From NCBI GenBank assembly GCA_035544895.1, contig DASZZM010000068.1, positions 62,001-126,000 of the forward strand: a stretch of DNA of 64,000 nt, in the 5' to 3' direction. A model generated the notes under the pieces. It saw nothing but the letters and a program-made list of their open reading frames with translations, was not told the origin of the DNA and made no database searches. Source of the stretch: JASLEW01 sp035544895 (GTDB lineage: Bacteria; Acidobacteriota; Thermoanaerobaculia; Multivoradales; UBA5704). The translations under genes were made by a program, and so were the position numbers. Each line of letters starts with the position of its first letter. Position 1 is the stretch's first letter. Of this stretch, positions 27,929 to 36,560 are shown piece by piece.

Positions 27929-30900
27929 GTGACCGATCGATTCTTCGCGCGGCCGATTCTCAACTCTCCTTACCAGTACCCGGCCCACCACTGGGAGCTC
28001 GACGAGAGGGGCCAGCCGACCAACCGGATCATCGATAGGCGGCGGCGCGCCGAGTTCATCACGCCGGTTCCTGAGCCGAAGCGCCGGAGCGACCAGCGGG
28101 CGTTCGTCTTCGATGAAGGGCAGGGGCTCTCGACCGAGCGGCAGCGGTACGACCCGACGTCGATCATCATCAACGAGTTGCGGCGGCTCGTGGACCGCTG
28201 GCGAGAGCTGCCCAGGCCCAACCAGTGGCAGGTCACCCCCGAGACGGCCCGGCTGCTCGAACACTGGCGCCACCACCAGTTCAGCGGTGTCCGGCCGTTC
28301 TTCTGCCAGGTGGAAGCTATTGAGTCGCTGATCTGGCTGACCGAAGTCGCTCCGAAGCTCGGCAGGGAAGGTCATAAGTTCCTCGAGCACCTCGACGCCG
28401 CGAACGAGCAGTCGAACCCTGGGCTGAGCCGGCTGGCCCTCAAGCTCGCCACCGGGGCCGGCAAGACCACGGTGATGGCGATGGTCATCGCCTGGCAGAC
28501 GATCAATGCAGTCCGGCGGCCGAACAGCAAGAAGTTCACGCGCGGCTTCCTAGTGGTCACGCCTGGACTGACGATCCGCGATCGCCTCCGGGTGCTCCAG
28601 ACGCACGACCCGGACAGCTATTACCGCAGCCGCGAGCTCGTGCCCGGTGACATGCTGGGCGATTTGGACCGGGCGAAAATCGTCATCACCAACTTCCACG
28701 CCCTGAAGCTGCGGGACACCATCGAGCTCTCGAAGGGTGGCCGCTCGCTCCTTCAAGGCCGAGGCAACGCCCTTCAGATGCTCGAAACCGAGGGGCAGAT
28801 GCTCCAGCGGGTCATGCCGGATCTCATGGGCATGAAGAACGTCATGGCGATCAACGACGAGGCGCACCATTGTTATCGAGAGAAGCCCGGCGATGCCACC
28901 GAGGAAGTTCTGGCGGGCGACGACCTGAAAGAGGCCGAAAAGAACCGCGTAGCCGCACGGCTGTGGATCTCAGGCTTGGAAGCGGTGGAGCGGAAGCTCG
29001 GGCTCAGTCGAGTGGTCGACCTCTCGGCAACGCCGTTCTTCCTGCGCGGTTCAGGCTATGCAGAGGGCACCCTCTTCCCGTGGACGATGAGCGACTTCTC
29101 GCTGATGGATGCCATCGAGTGCGGCATCGTCAAGCTCCCGCGCGTGCCGGTGGCCGACAACATTCCCGGCGGTGAGATGCCCAAGTTTCGTAATCTCTGG
29201 GTGCACATCGGCAAGAGGATGCCCAAGAGGGGCCGCGGCAAGGCCGCGCGGCTCGATCCGCTCATCATCCCGGTCAAACTCCAGACGGCGCTCGAAGCTC
29301 TCTACGGCCACTACGAGAAGACGTTCGCGCTGTGGGAGGCCGCGGGAATCGATGTCCCGCCCTGTTTCATCGTCGTCTGCAACAACACCTCTACCTCAAA
29401 GCTCGTCTTCGACTACATCTCGGGTTTTCACCGAGAGAACGACGATGGCTCCAGCACACTGGAGAACGGCCGGCTGGCGCTGTTCCGCAACTTCGACGAG
29501 CACGGCAGCCCGCTCGGCCGCCCCCGCACGCTGCTCATCGACAGCGAGCAGCTCGAGTCCGGCGAAGCTCTCGACGACAGCTTTCGCGAGATGGCCGCCG
29601 ACGAGATCGATCGCTTCCGCCGCGAGATCATCGAACGGACTGGCGACCGCCGCCAGGCCGAGAACATCTCGGATGAGGACCTGCTGCGCGAGGTCATGAA
29701 TACGGTTGGCAAGAAAGGCCGTCTCGGCGGGAGCACCCGGTGCGTGGTTTCGGTCGCGATGCTGACGGAGGGATGGGATGCCAACACGGTGACGCACGTC
29801 CTCGGCGTCCGCGCCTTCGGGACCCAGCTCTTGTGCGAGCAGGTCATCGGCCGGGCGCTTCGCCGGCAGTCTTATGATCTCAACGAGGATGGTCTCTTCA
29901 ACGTCGAATACGCCGACGTTCTCGGCATCCCGTTCGATTTCACGGCCAAGCCGGTCGTCGCTCCTCCCCAGCCGCCGCGCGAGACGATCCAGGTCAAGGC
30001 GATCACGCCGGACCGCGACGGTTGCGAGATCCGATTTCCACGCGTCGAGGGCTACCGGGTAGAGCTTCCGAGCGAGCGTCTTTCGGCCGCGTTCAACGAC
30101 GACTCGACGCTCGTCCTCACCCCGGATCTGGTCGGCCCCTCGGTTACTCGGAATCAGGGCATCATCGGCGAGGCCGTCGACCTCAACCTCGTCCATACCC
30201 GCAAGCTGCGCCGCTCGACGCTCCTCTTCTACCTCACGCAGCGGCTGCTCTACACCAAGTGGCGTGACCCAGGCGAGGAGCCCAAGCTCCACCTCTTCGG
30301 CCAGCTCATGCGCATCACCCGCCACTGGCTCGACAGCCACCTCGTCTGCAAGGGCGGCACCTACCCGGCCCAGCTCATGTATCAGGAGCTCGCGGACGAG
30401 GCCTGCGAGAGGATCACCCGCGGAATCGTCAGCAAGCTCGAGGGCACGAAACCGATCAAGGCGGTGCTCGATCCGTACAACCCTACCGGCTCGAGCCTCC
30501 ACGTCAATTTCACCACGTCGAGGCAGGACCGCTGGCGGACTCAGCCCGAGCGGTGCCAGGTCAACTGGTGCATCCTCGACAGCGGATGGGAGGGGGAGTT
30601 CTGCCGCGTGGCTGAGGCACACCCGCACGTGCGGGCGTACGTCAAGAACCACAACCTCGGTTTCGAGGTGCCGTACCGGCACGGCTCCGAGGCTCGCCAG
30701 TACCGGCCCGACTTCATCGTGCTGGTCGACGACGGCCGCGGCGGCGGCGATCCGCTCCACCTCGTCGTTGAGATCAAGGGCTATCGCGGTGAGGACGCCA
30801 AGGAGAAGAAGGCGACCATGGACACCTATTGGGTGCCGGCAGTCAACCACCTGGGCGCCTTTGGGCGCTGGGCCTTCGCCGAGTTCGTCAGCGTCTACGA

Positions 30901-31006
30901 GATCGAAGCCGAGTTCGCAGCGAGGGTGGCGACCCATTTCGACCAGATGATCGATGACGCCATCCATGCCGGAGGCGATGAGCGGGCCATCGAGGCCATC
31001 GCTTGA
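27929..31006 (+). CDS. Type III-like restriction helicase-endonuclease
   Basis: A 1025-residue protein. Walker A is LATGAGKTTVM (near residue 174), the DEAH-type box is INDEAHHCY, motif III is DLSATPFF and motif VI is QVIGRALRRQ, making an SF2 DEAD/DEAH translocase. The C-terminal ~150 residues contain YRPDFIVLVDDG then LVVEIKGYRG, a PD-(D/E)XK nuclease core. This layout fits Res subunits and the related BPTD_3080-type restriction enzymes. It starts at GTG 27929 and ends two codons before the methyltransferase frame, so the pair is one operon. Confidence 0.88.
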   Translation: MTDRFFARPILNSPYQYPAHHWELDERGQPTNRIIDRRRRAEFITPVPEPKRRSDQRAFVFDEGQGLSTERQRYDPTSIIINELRRLVDRWRELPRPNQWQVTPETARLLEHWRHHQFSGVRPFFCQVEAIESLIWLTEVAPKLGREGHKFLEHLDAANEQSNPGLSRLALKLATGAGKTTVMAMVIAWQTINAVRRPNSKKFTRGFLVVTPGLTIRDRLRVLQTHDPDSYYRSRELVPGDMLGDLDRAKIVITNFHALKLRDTIELSKGGRSLLQGRGNALQMLETEGQMLQRVMPDLMGMKNVMAINDEAHHCYREKPGDATEEVLAGDDLKEAEKNRVAARLWISGLEAVERKLGLSRVVDLSATPFFLRGSGYAEGTLFPWTMSDFSLMDAIECGIVKLPRVPVADNIPGGEMPKFRNLWVHIGKRMPKRGRGKAARLDPLIIPVKLQTALEALYGHYEKTFALWEAAGIDVPPCFIVVCNNTSTSKLVFDYISGFHRENDDGSSTLENGRLALFRNFDEHGSPLGRPRTLLIDSEQLESGEALDDSFREMAADEIDRFRREIIERTGDRRQAENISDEDLLREVMNTVGKKGRLGGSTRCVVSVAMLTEGWDANTVTHVLGVRAFGTQLLCEQVIGRALRRQSYDLNEDGLFNVEYADVLGIPFDFTAKPVVAPPQPPRETIQVKAITPDRDGCEIRFPRVEGYRVELPSERLSAAFNDDSTLVLTPDLVGPSVTRNQGIIGEAVDLNLVHTRKLRRSTLLFYLTQRLLYTKWRDPGEEPKLHLFGQLMRITRHWLDSHLVCKGGTYPAQLMYQELADEACERITRGIVSKLEGTKPIKAVLDPYNPTGSSLHVNFTTSRQDRWRTQPERCQVNWCILDSGWEGEFCRVAEAHPHVRAYVKNHNLGFEVPYRHGSEARQYRPDFIVLVDDGRGGGDPLHLVVEIKGYRGEDAKEKKATMDTYWVPAVNHLGAFGRWAFAEFVSVYEIEAEFAARVATHFDQMIDDAIHAGGDERAIEAIA

Positions 31007-31020
31007 GGATGCGCAGAGCC

Positions 31021-33828
31021 ATGGCCAAAAAAACCACACGGACAATGCCCAAGCAGGTCGAGACCCTCAAGCACACGGAGGCGTCGCGCAAGAACATCCC
31101 GACGGCCGAGTATCAGTCGGTGATGGCGAAGGACGATCAGAATCCGGTCCAGATCGCCTACCAGCGCCGCAACCGCGACCTCGACCCGCAGCTCGTGTGG
31201 CGCGGCAAGGACGAGCGGGATTGGTCCGACCTCGTCGTCCCGGCGCCGCCGCTGTTCATCCAGGAGAAGGTCCACCCCAAGGTGCTGATCGATGATCTCC
31301 TCCGGCGCAGCGAGCGCGCCGCGGCCGGGCAGCCGGGCTTCCAGCCCGACCTCTTCGCCGACTTCAACGGCTTGGCAGACACCGACGCCAGGACTGAGTT
31401 CTACCAGCACGATGCAAACTGGACCAACCGGATGATACTCGGCGACAGCCTGCAGGTGATGGCGTCGCTTGCCGAGCGCGAGGGTCTGCGGGGGCAGGTC
31501 CAGTGCATCTACATCGACCCGCCTTATGGCATCAAGTTCAACTCGAACTTCCAGTGGTCGACCACCAGCCGCGACGTGAAGGACGGCCACATCGACCACA
31601 TCACCCGGGAGCCCGAACAGGTGAAAGCCTTTCGCGACACCTGGCGCGACGGAGTTCACTCATACCTGACATACCTCCGAGACCGCTTGACATGCGCACG
31701 TGATCTCCTCGCCTTGTCAGGGTCCGTGTTCGTACAGATTGGCGACGAGAATCTGCATCGTGTTCGCTCGCTGCTGGATGAAGTATTCGGGGACGCAAAC
31801 TTCGTCTCGCTGATCACGATCCAGAAGGCAGGCTCAACTTTCTCGCAGTATCTGGGCGGGATCGCGGACTTCGTGCTCTGGTATGCGAAGAACCGTGCTA
31901 GCCTGAAGTACCGGGAACTCTTTGCCAAGCGAGACATCGCAGACGATGACTTCGGTAGGTTCTCGTTGGCTCGGGCGGATGTCGCAACTCTAGTTTCACA
32001 TAAGGCGCTCGGCCGCACACCGACGCTTGAAGAGCTAGTCGCGCCCGACCCGCTTCAGTCCGCGTCCGTTGGGCGGGAGAAGGGAGAAGGAGCGGCAAGT
32101 TGGTTCCCAGTGAAGCTCGCAGGACAGGAGTTTCGGCCAACATTGCAAAGCCGGTGGAAAACCAACGAAGCTGGTATGGAGCGACTTCTCCGGGCAGACC
32201 GTGTGATCGTTCAGAAGAACTCGATTCGTTACGCCAGGCGATTCGGTGACTTCTCCGTCTCTGTGCTTACGAATATCTGGGCCGACTTGGCAGGTGCCGT
32301 AGACAAGACCTATGTGGTGCAGACAAGTACCCGAGTCGTAGAGCGTTGCATCCTGCTTTCGACCGACCCCGGCGACCTTGTTCTCGATCCGACATGTGGA
32401 GCAGGAACCACCGCCAACGTGGCAGAGCAGTGGGGACGGCGCTGGATCACCATCGACACATCGCGCGTGGCAATGGCGTTGGCTCGGGCCAGGATTATGG
32501 GCGCGCGCTACCCTTACTACCTGCTCGCCGACAGCCGAGCTGCACAGCTCAAGGAGGCGGAGCTCATGCAATCCGAGCCTTCGAGCACCCCAACCCGCGG
32601 AAACGTTCGGCAGGGCTTTCTCTACCAGCGCGTCCCTCACATCACACTTAGGTCAATCGCCAACAATTCAGAGATCGACGTCATCTGGGAGAAGTCTCAG
32701 GCTGAGCTCGAACCACTACGTGAACAGCTTAATGGAGCACTCGGCAATGCGTGGGAGGAATGGGAGATCCCCCGTGCCGCCGAAAACAGGTGGCCGGCCG
32801 AGGCGAAGGATCTTCATGCCCGGTGGTGGCAGCAGCGCATCGCGCGGCAACGAGAGATCGATGCCTCGATCGCGGCCAAGGCCGAGTACGAATACCTCTA
32901 CGACAAGCCCTACGAGGACAACAAGAAAGTCCGTGTCGCCGGCCCTTTCACGGTAGAGAGCCTCTCCCCGCACCGCGTGCTGGGCGTGGACGAGAACGAC
33001 GAGCTGATCGACGACATCGCTGAGGGGAAGCTCGGCTATGGCGGGCGGCAAGACTTCCCGACGATGATCCTGGAGAACCTCAAGACTGCCGGCGTGCAGC
33101 AGGCGCATCGGGAGGACAGGATTGTGTTCTTTTCGCTGACGCCTTGGCCGGGCGAGCTGGTCTGTGCCGAAGGGCGCTACTCGGACGGTGGCGAAAATGC
33201 TGGCAAGGAGAAGCGCGCCGCCATCTTCATCGGCCCCGAATTCGGCACCGTCTCGCGCCCGGACCTCGTCGCAGCGGCGCGCGAGGCCGGGGATGCCGAT
33301 TTCGACGTGCTGATTGCCTGTGCGTTCAACTACGACGCCCACTCATCGGAGTTCAGCAAGCTTGGCCGCATCCCTGTGCTCAAGGCGCGCATGAACGCCG
33401 ACTTGCACATGGCCGACGACCTCAAGAACACCGGCAAGGGGAACCTGTTCGTCATCTTCGGCGAGCCGGACATCGACATCCTCGAAGCCGAGGCCGGGCA
33501 GGTCCGGGTCAAGGTCAACGGCGTCGACGTCTTCCACCCGAACACCGGCGAGATCCGCAGCGACGACGCCGACGGCATCGCCTGCTGGTTCGTTGACACC
33601 GACTACAACGAAGAGAGCTTCTTCGTCCGCCATGCCTACTTCCTTGGCGCCAATGACCCGTACAAGGCCTTGAAGACCACGCTGAAGGCGGAAATCGACG
33701 CGGAAGCCTGGGCCACGCTGCACAGCGATACCTCCCGCCCCTTCGACAAGCCGAGGTCGGGGCGCATTGCGGTCAAAGTGATCAACCACCTCGGGGACGA
33801 AGTGATGAAGGTTTTCCGGGTGAGGTGA
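31021..33828 (+). CDS. Type III-like adenine-specific DNA methyltransferase
   Basis: A 935-residue modification subunit. The catalytic DPPYGIKF motif is at residue ~166 and the AdoMet motif LDPTCGAGTT at ~456, an order (IV before I) typical of beta-class N6-adenine methyltransferases. The ~290 residues between them should hold target recognition, and a long C-terminal region follows. Start is ATG 31021; ATG 31009 is possible. DNA from roughly 31650 to 32750 has more A/T and rarer codons than both flanks, suggesting exchange of the recognition segment. It acts with the upstream nuclease. Confidence 0.88.
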   Translation: MAKKTTRTMPKQVETLKHTEASRKNIPTAEYQSVMAKDDQNPVQIAYQRRNRDLDPQLVWRGKDERDWSDLVVPAPPLFIQEKVHPKVLIDDLLRRSERAAAGQPGFQPDLFADFNGLADTDARTEFYQHDANWTNRMILGDSLQVMASLAEREGLRGQVQCIYIDPPYGIKFNSNFQWSTTSRDVKDGHIDHITREPEQVKAFRDTWRDGVHSYLTYLRDRLTCARDLLALSGSVFVQIGDENLHRVRSLLDEVFGDANFVSLITIQKAGSTFSQYLGGIADFVLWYAKNRASLKYRELFAKRDIADDDFGRFSLARADVATLVSHKALGRTPTLEELVAPDPLQSASVGREKGEGAASWFPVKLAGQEFRPTLQSRWKTNEAGMERLLRADRVIVQKNSIRYARRFGDFSVSVLTNIWADLAGAVDKTYVVQTSTRVVERCILLSTDPGDLVLDPTCGAGTTANVAEQWGRRWITIDTSRVAMALARARIMGARYPYYLLADSRAAQLKEAELMQSEPSSTPTRGNVRQGFLYQRVPHITLRSIANNSEIDVIWEKSQAELEPLREQLNGALGNAWEEWEIPRAAENRWPAEAKDLHARWWQQRIARQREIDASIAAKAEYEYLYDKPYEDNKKVRVAGPFTVESLSPHRVLGVDENDELIDDIAEGKLGYGGRQDFPTMILENLKTAGVQQAHREDRIVFFSLTPWPGELVCAEGRYSDGGENAGKEKRAAIFIGPEFGTVSRPDLVAAAREAGDADFDVLIACAFNYDAHSSEFSKLGRIPVLKARMNADLHMADDLKNTGKGNLFVIFGEPDIDILEAEAGQVRVKVNGVDVFHPNTGEIRSDDADGIACWFVDTDYNEESFFVRHAYFLGANDPYKALKTTLKAEIDAEAWATLHSDTSRPFDKPRSGRIAVKVINHLGDEVMKVFRVR

Positions 33829-33889
33829 AACGCTGCACGATTTTCGCCAACTACCTGCGCTTCTACGCAGCCGGCAACAAGTGGTCCTG

Positions 33890-34213
33890 TCACTGGTGGG
33901 AGACAACCCTGGAAAGCCAGTACCGCGGCCTTCTGCGATCGTGCGCGAAGGCCAAGATCCAGATCGTGTCCTCGGTTTCAAGGTACACAGCTTGGTATGG
34001 GAAGCGTTTCACGGGGGCGCGCCGTACCGCGAGTCCTGCAGCTACGCGTGGCACGGGAGCGCCGGCCTGCGGAAAGCGAGCGATCTGGTCCAGGGTATCG
34101 CCTACTGCTGTAAGGAATCGGACACCGAGGCCAGCGGCCCGCTCTTCATACCAGCGAATCGTCTCCTCGAGCTCCCGGCTCGCCTCGTCCTCTATCCGGA
34201 GCGGCTTCTTCAC
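33890..34213 (-). CDS. RelE/ParE-family toxin
   Basis: A 107-residue protein with the ParE-type layout: helix ELEETIRWYEERAAGLG, then FPQAGAPVP, RRAPVKRFPYQAVYL and a C-terminal strand WILAFAHDRRRPRYW. Family members act on gyrase or ribosome-bound mRNA. Its ATG overlaps the antitoxin stop codon by four bases. The pair is transcribed against the methyltransferase gene. Confidence 0.88.
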   Translation of the reverse strand: MKKPLRIEDEASRELEETIRWYEERAAGLGVRFLTAVGDTLDQIARFPQAGAPVPRVAAGLAVRRAPVKRFPYQAVYLETEDTIWILAFAHDRRRPRYWLSRVVSHQ

Positions 34214-34452
34214 CGCTTCTGGAGGCTTGCCTCAAGTCGACGGCGCACTTCGGGCCAGGGTGGGCCGCTGGCTTCACCGCCAAGGACTCGCCGCGCCCGC
34301 TTCTCGATCTCCTCTGCCCAAGCAGCCTCGACGTCGGCACGAGGATCGGTCGCTTCGTCGAGGCTGGCCAAGAGCTCAGAGGCGACATCGGCCCTCTCGT
34401 CGGCAGGCAGATTCAAGACCTCGCGGAGCAGGTGTTCGGCGTGCGTTGTCAC
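34210..34452 (-). CDS. Addiction-module antitoxin (unstable antitoxin family)
   Basis: An 80-residue helical protein beginning VLNLPADERADVASELLASLDE, typical of the PF09720 addiction-module component that partners ParE toxins. Translation starts at GTG 34452. A TACACT box on the minus strand lies seven bases before it, consistent with a leaderless message. Confidence 0.85.
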   Translation of the reverse strand: MTTHAEHLLREVLNLPADERADVASELLASLDEATDPRADVEAAWAEEIEKRARRVLGGEASGPPWPEVRRRLEASLQKR

Positions 34453-34525
34453 AGACCTAAGTGTACCAGCTGCGGGGCGGAAAACTCACTACCGAAGGGC
34501 CAACCCAAGCTGCTCTGGAGCGGTT

Positions 34526-34553
34526 TTGACTGGCGCACCAGTTTTGGTACACT
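34526..34553 (+). promoter_or_regulatory. Promoter and likely operator of the higBA-type module
   Basis: TTGACT and TACACT are separated by 16 bases. ACTGG (34529-34533) and CCAGT (34538-34542) form an inverted repeat between the boxes, a likely site for autorepression. The -10 box ends six bases before the toxin ATG. TGGTACACT occurs here and, inverted, in front of the divergent antitoxin (34459-34467). Confidence 0.55.
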
Positions 34554-34559
34554 GCGGGC

Positions 34560-34925
34560 ATGGTGGAAGAAGGCGGAGCAGGCGGAGATCCTGTTCTGCG
34601 CGTGGTCTTCTACCGCACGGAGGCCGGCAATGAACCAGTGCGCCAGTGGCTCAAGAGCCTGGCGCGGACGGACCGCAAGACCATTGGCGAGGATGTCAAG
34701 ACGGCGCAATACGGCTGGCCGCTGGGAATGCCGCTGATCAGGAAATTGGAGCTCGGCCTTTGGGAGGTCCGTTCCCACATCGCCCAAGGTGTCGCGCGAG
34801 TCATCTTCACCGTTGGCGAAGGCACAATGGTATTGCTGCATGGCTTCGTCAAGAAGTCGCAGAAGACCCCACCGGCTGACCTAAGGACAGCTCGGCAACG
34901 CCTGGCGTCCCTCCGTGAGGAGTGA
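34560..34925 (+). CDS. HigB/Gp49-like toxin
   Basis: A 121-residue RelE-superfamily (Gp49/DUF891) toxin: VVFYRTEAGNEPVRQWLKSL, then IRKLELGLWEVRSHI and MVLLHGFVKKSQKTP, the segment carrying the family's basic residues. It is encoded before its antitoxin, the usual higBA order, and is probably a ribosome-dependent mRNA interferase. Confidence 0.9.
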   Translation: MVEEGGAGGDPVLRVVFYRTEAGNEPVRQWLKSLARTDRKTIGEDVKTAQYGWPLGMPLIRKLELGLWEVRSHIAQGVARVIFTVGEGTMVLLHGFVKKSQKTPPADLRTARQRLASLREE

Positions 34926-34932
34926 GGTGAAC

Positions 34933-35214
34933 ATGAAGAAGGAACGTCTTGGCAGCGAGTTCGACGACTTCTTACGAGAAGAGCATCTCCTTGAAGTCTC
35001 GGAGGCCTCCGCCGCGAAGCGGGTGATCGCTTTTCAGATCGCTAAGGAAATGAGGCGGCGCAGACTTTCGAAGTCAGAGATGGCCAATCGGATGAAGACC
35101 AGCCGGCCGGCGCTGGAGCGCTTACTAGATCCCGCGAATCCGTCCGTGACATTGTCCACTCTGGAGCGGGCCGCCTCGGCGCTTGGCAAGAAGCTCAAAG
35201 TCGAGCTGGCCTAA
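34933..35214 (+). CDS. XRE-type antitoxin (HigA-like)
   Basis: A 93-residue protein with a C-terminal helix-turn-helix (RRLSKSEMANRMKTSRPALE, then TLSTLERAASALGKKLKVEL). GAGGTGA lies just before ATG 34933; GTG 34915, overlapping the toxin stop, is an alternative. It should neutralise the upstream toxin and repress the promoter at 34526. Confidence 0.88.
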   Translation: MKKERLGSEFDDFLREEHLLEVSEASAAKRVIAFQIAKEMRRRRLSKSEMANRMKTSRPALERLLDPANPSVTLSTLERAASALGKKLKVELA

Positions 35215-35236
35215 GGTAGGGACCGAAGGAGGAGCC

Positions 35237-35449
35237 ATGCTCGATCAAACGGTCCGGGAGCAGATCTTGAACGATCTGGAGCGGCTTTCGCCGCAGAGGC
35301 AGGCGCGGGCTGCCCAGCTGGTCCATGGCCTGGTCTCGCAGGTTCCGAAAGGGGCTCCGGGCCGAGATCTCCTGCGCTTCGCCGGCCTCCTCGATTCGGA
35401 ATCCGTTCGCCAGATGGAGGAGGCGATCGAAGAAGGCTGCGAGCGATAG
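35237..35449 (+). CDS. Orphan antitoxin-like small protein
   Basis: A 70-residue protein after a strong ribosome site (AAGGAGGAG). Its helical first half and the end LRFAGLLDSESVRQMEEAI followed by EEGCER resemble antitoxins encoded before VapC/PIN toxins. No PIN gene follows: R2 copy B begins about 45 bases downstream. The partner may have been lost when the repeat and flanking duplication formed. Confidence 0.6.
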   Translation: MLDQTVREQILNDLERLSPQRQARAAQLVHGLVSQVPKGAPGRDLLRFAGLLDSESVRQMEEAIEEGCER

Positions 35450-35492
35450 GCGCAGCGGCCTCTTCGCCGGCAGCTCTCGCAAGCAACCCCCC

Positions 35493-35670
35493 AAGCCTTT
35501 GAGAGGCGGATAACGGTGCCCCGAGCCTCCGGGGGTGCCCCACGGGATCGCTTTCGCGGCGGCGCGGTCCATCTCCACCGCCGCAATCACGAGTACCCGA
35601 GCCGCCTGCGAAGGCGATCCCGTGGGGCACCCCCGGAGGCTCCCACCCATCCCGGCACTGAGCACGCAGC
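35493..35670 (+). repeat. R2 palindromic element, copy B
   Basis: Inverted 29-bp arms at 35523-35551 and 35614-35642. Compared with A and C, both arms changed together at two positions (CACAGGATCCC became CACGGGATCGC on one side, with the matching complement on the other), so pairing is retained. It is followed directly by the ferredoxin-tail duplication. Confidence 0.92.
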
Positions 35671-35673
35671 CCT

Positions 35674-35732
35674 TCCTCGGCCCCGACCGCGAAGTCGAGC
35701 GCCCCCGCATGCCCGACATCCCCTGGGAGTGA
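35674..35732 (+). pseudogene. Duplicated 3-prime end of the ferredoxin gene (right direct repeat)
   Basis: Fifty-nine bases matching 27592-27650 with three substitutions and no indel, ending at the same TGA. The frame still reads REVERPRMPDIPWE-like residues but has no start or upstream part, so it is a gene remnant. Confidence 0.88.
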
Positions 35733-35738
35733 GGCTGG

Positions 35739-36326
35739 TTACTGGAGCTGGGGCAGCAGGGGCAGCAGGGGCAGCAGGTCGGAGACTTCGATGACCAGGT
35801 CGGGAAAGGCGGCGAAGGCCACTCGGTCGCAGCGCCGCAGGGTGGTAACCGAGGCGTACCCACGCGGCCCGGGCTCGCGGTAGACCTCGAGGAACTCCTC
35901 CGGCAGATTGAACAGCCAGGTCTCGGGCACCCCCGCCTGGGCATAGAGCGGCGCCTTGCGGCCGCGGTCGTACGCCAGGCTGGAATCGGAGACCTCGATC
36001 AGGCAGAAGATGTCCTCGGGGAGCGGGTGGGCCGTCGTGTAGAAGTCGCCGCGCGGGCGCAGGATCAGGAGGTCAGGCTGCGGCTCGGTGATGTCGCTCA
36101 GCCGCGTCGAGGTCTGCACTCCGACCACCGCCCGGCCGGCAAGCAGCGGGATCAGGACGTTGGCGAGGCAGATGACGACGCCCCCATGCGGAGGCCCGAT
36201 TGGCGACAGAGGAATCACCTCGCCTTCGATGAGCTCGACACGATCGTCCTCATGGAGGACGCCTTGCTCGACGAGCCCCTCGTATTCCGCCGAAGTCAGC
36301 AACTTCTTCCCGCTTGCAGTGCGCAT
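35739..36326 (-). CDS. Uma2 family (DUF820) endonuclease
   Basis: A 195-residue PD-(D/E)XK-fold protein. It begins TSAEYEGLVEQGVL, has RVELIEGEVIPLSPIGPPHG, then TEPQPDLLILRP (catalytic Asp), IFCLIEVSDSSLAYDRGRKAP (Glu and Lys) and AGVPETWLFNL. Such proteins are numerous in some genomes and their substrate is unknown. The start at ATG 36326 fits the family; upstream codons belong to R2 copy C. The gene lies between R2 copies B and C. Confidence 0.88.
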   Translation of the reverse strand: MRTASGKKLLTSAEYEGLVEQGVLHEDDRVELIEGEVIPLSPIGPPHGGVVICLANVLIPLLAGRAVVGVQTSTRLSDITEPQPDLLILRPRGDFYTTAHPLPEDIFCLIEVSDSSLAYDRGRKAPLYAQAGVPETWLFNLPEEFLEVYREPGPRGYASVTTLRRCDRVAFAAFPDLVIEVSDLLPLLPLLPQLQ

Positions 36327-36383
36327 CGGTTGCCTCCGGCTACAGTATATAAGACGCAAAAAGGCTGGCGAAAGCAGGCAGTA

Positions 36384-36560
36384 AGCCTCTGAGAGGCCGA
36401 TAACGGTGCCCCGAGCCTCCGGGGGTGCCCCACAGGATCCCTTTCGCGGCGGCGCGGTCCATCTCCTCCGCCGCAATTACGAGGACCCGAGCCGCCTGCG
36501 AAGGGGATCCTGTGGGGCACCCCCGGAGGCTCCCACCCATCCCAGCGCTGAGCACGCAGC
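36384..36560 (+). repeat. R2 palindromic element, copy C
   Basis: Inverted 29-bp arms at 36413-36441 and 36504-36532, identical in the arms to copy A. The conserved right flank ends exactly at the mqnC stop codon (36561), so the element sits directly behind that gene. Confidence 0.92.

Noticed and set aside
27929..33828. BREX or DISARM defence system
   Set aside because: Only a helicase-nuclease and a methyltransferase are present; there is no PglZ, BrxC, DrmB or phospholipase D gene.
33825..34633. Plus-strand frames across the ParE toxin-antitoxin pair
   Set aside because: They are opposite two recognised genes with a four-base overlap and show no protein family features.
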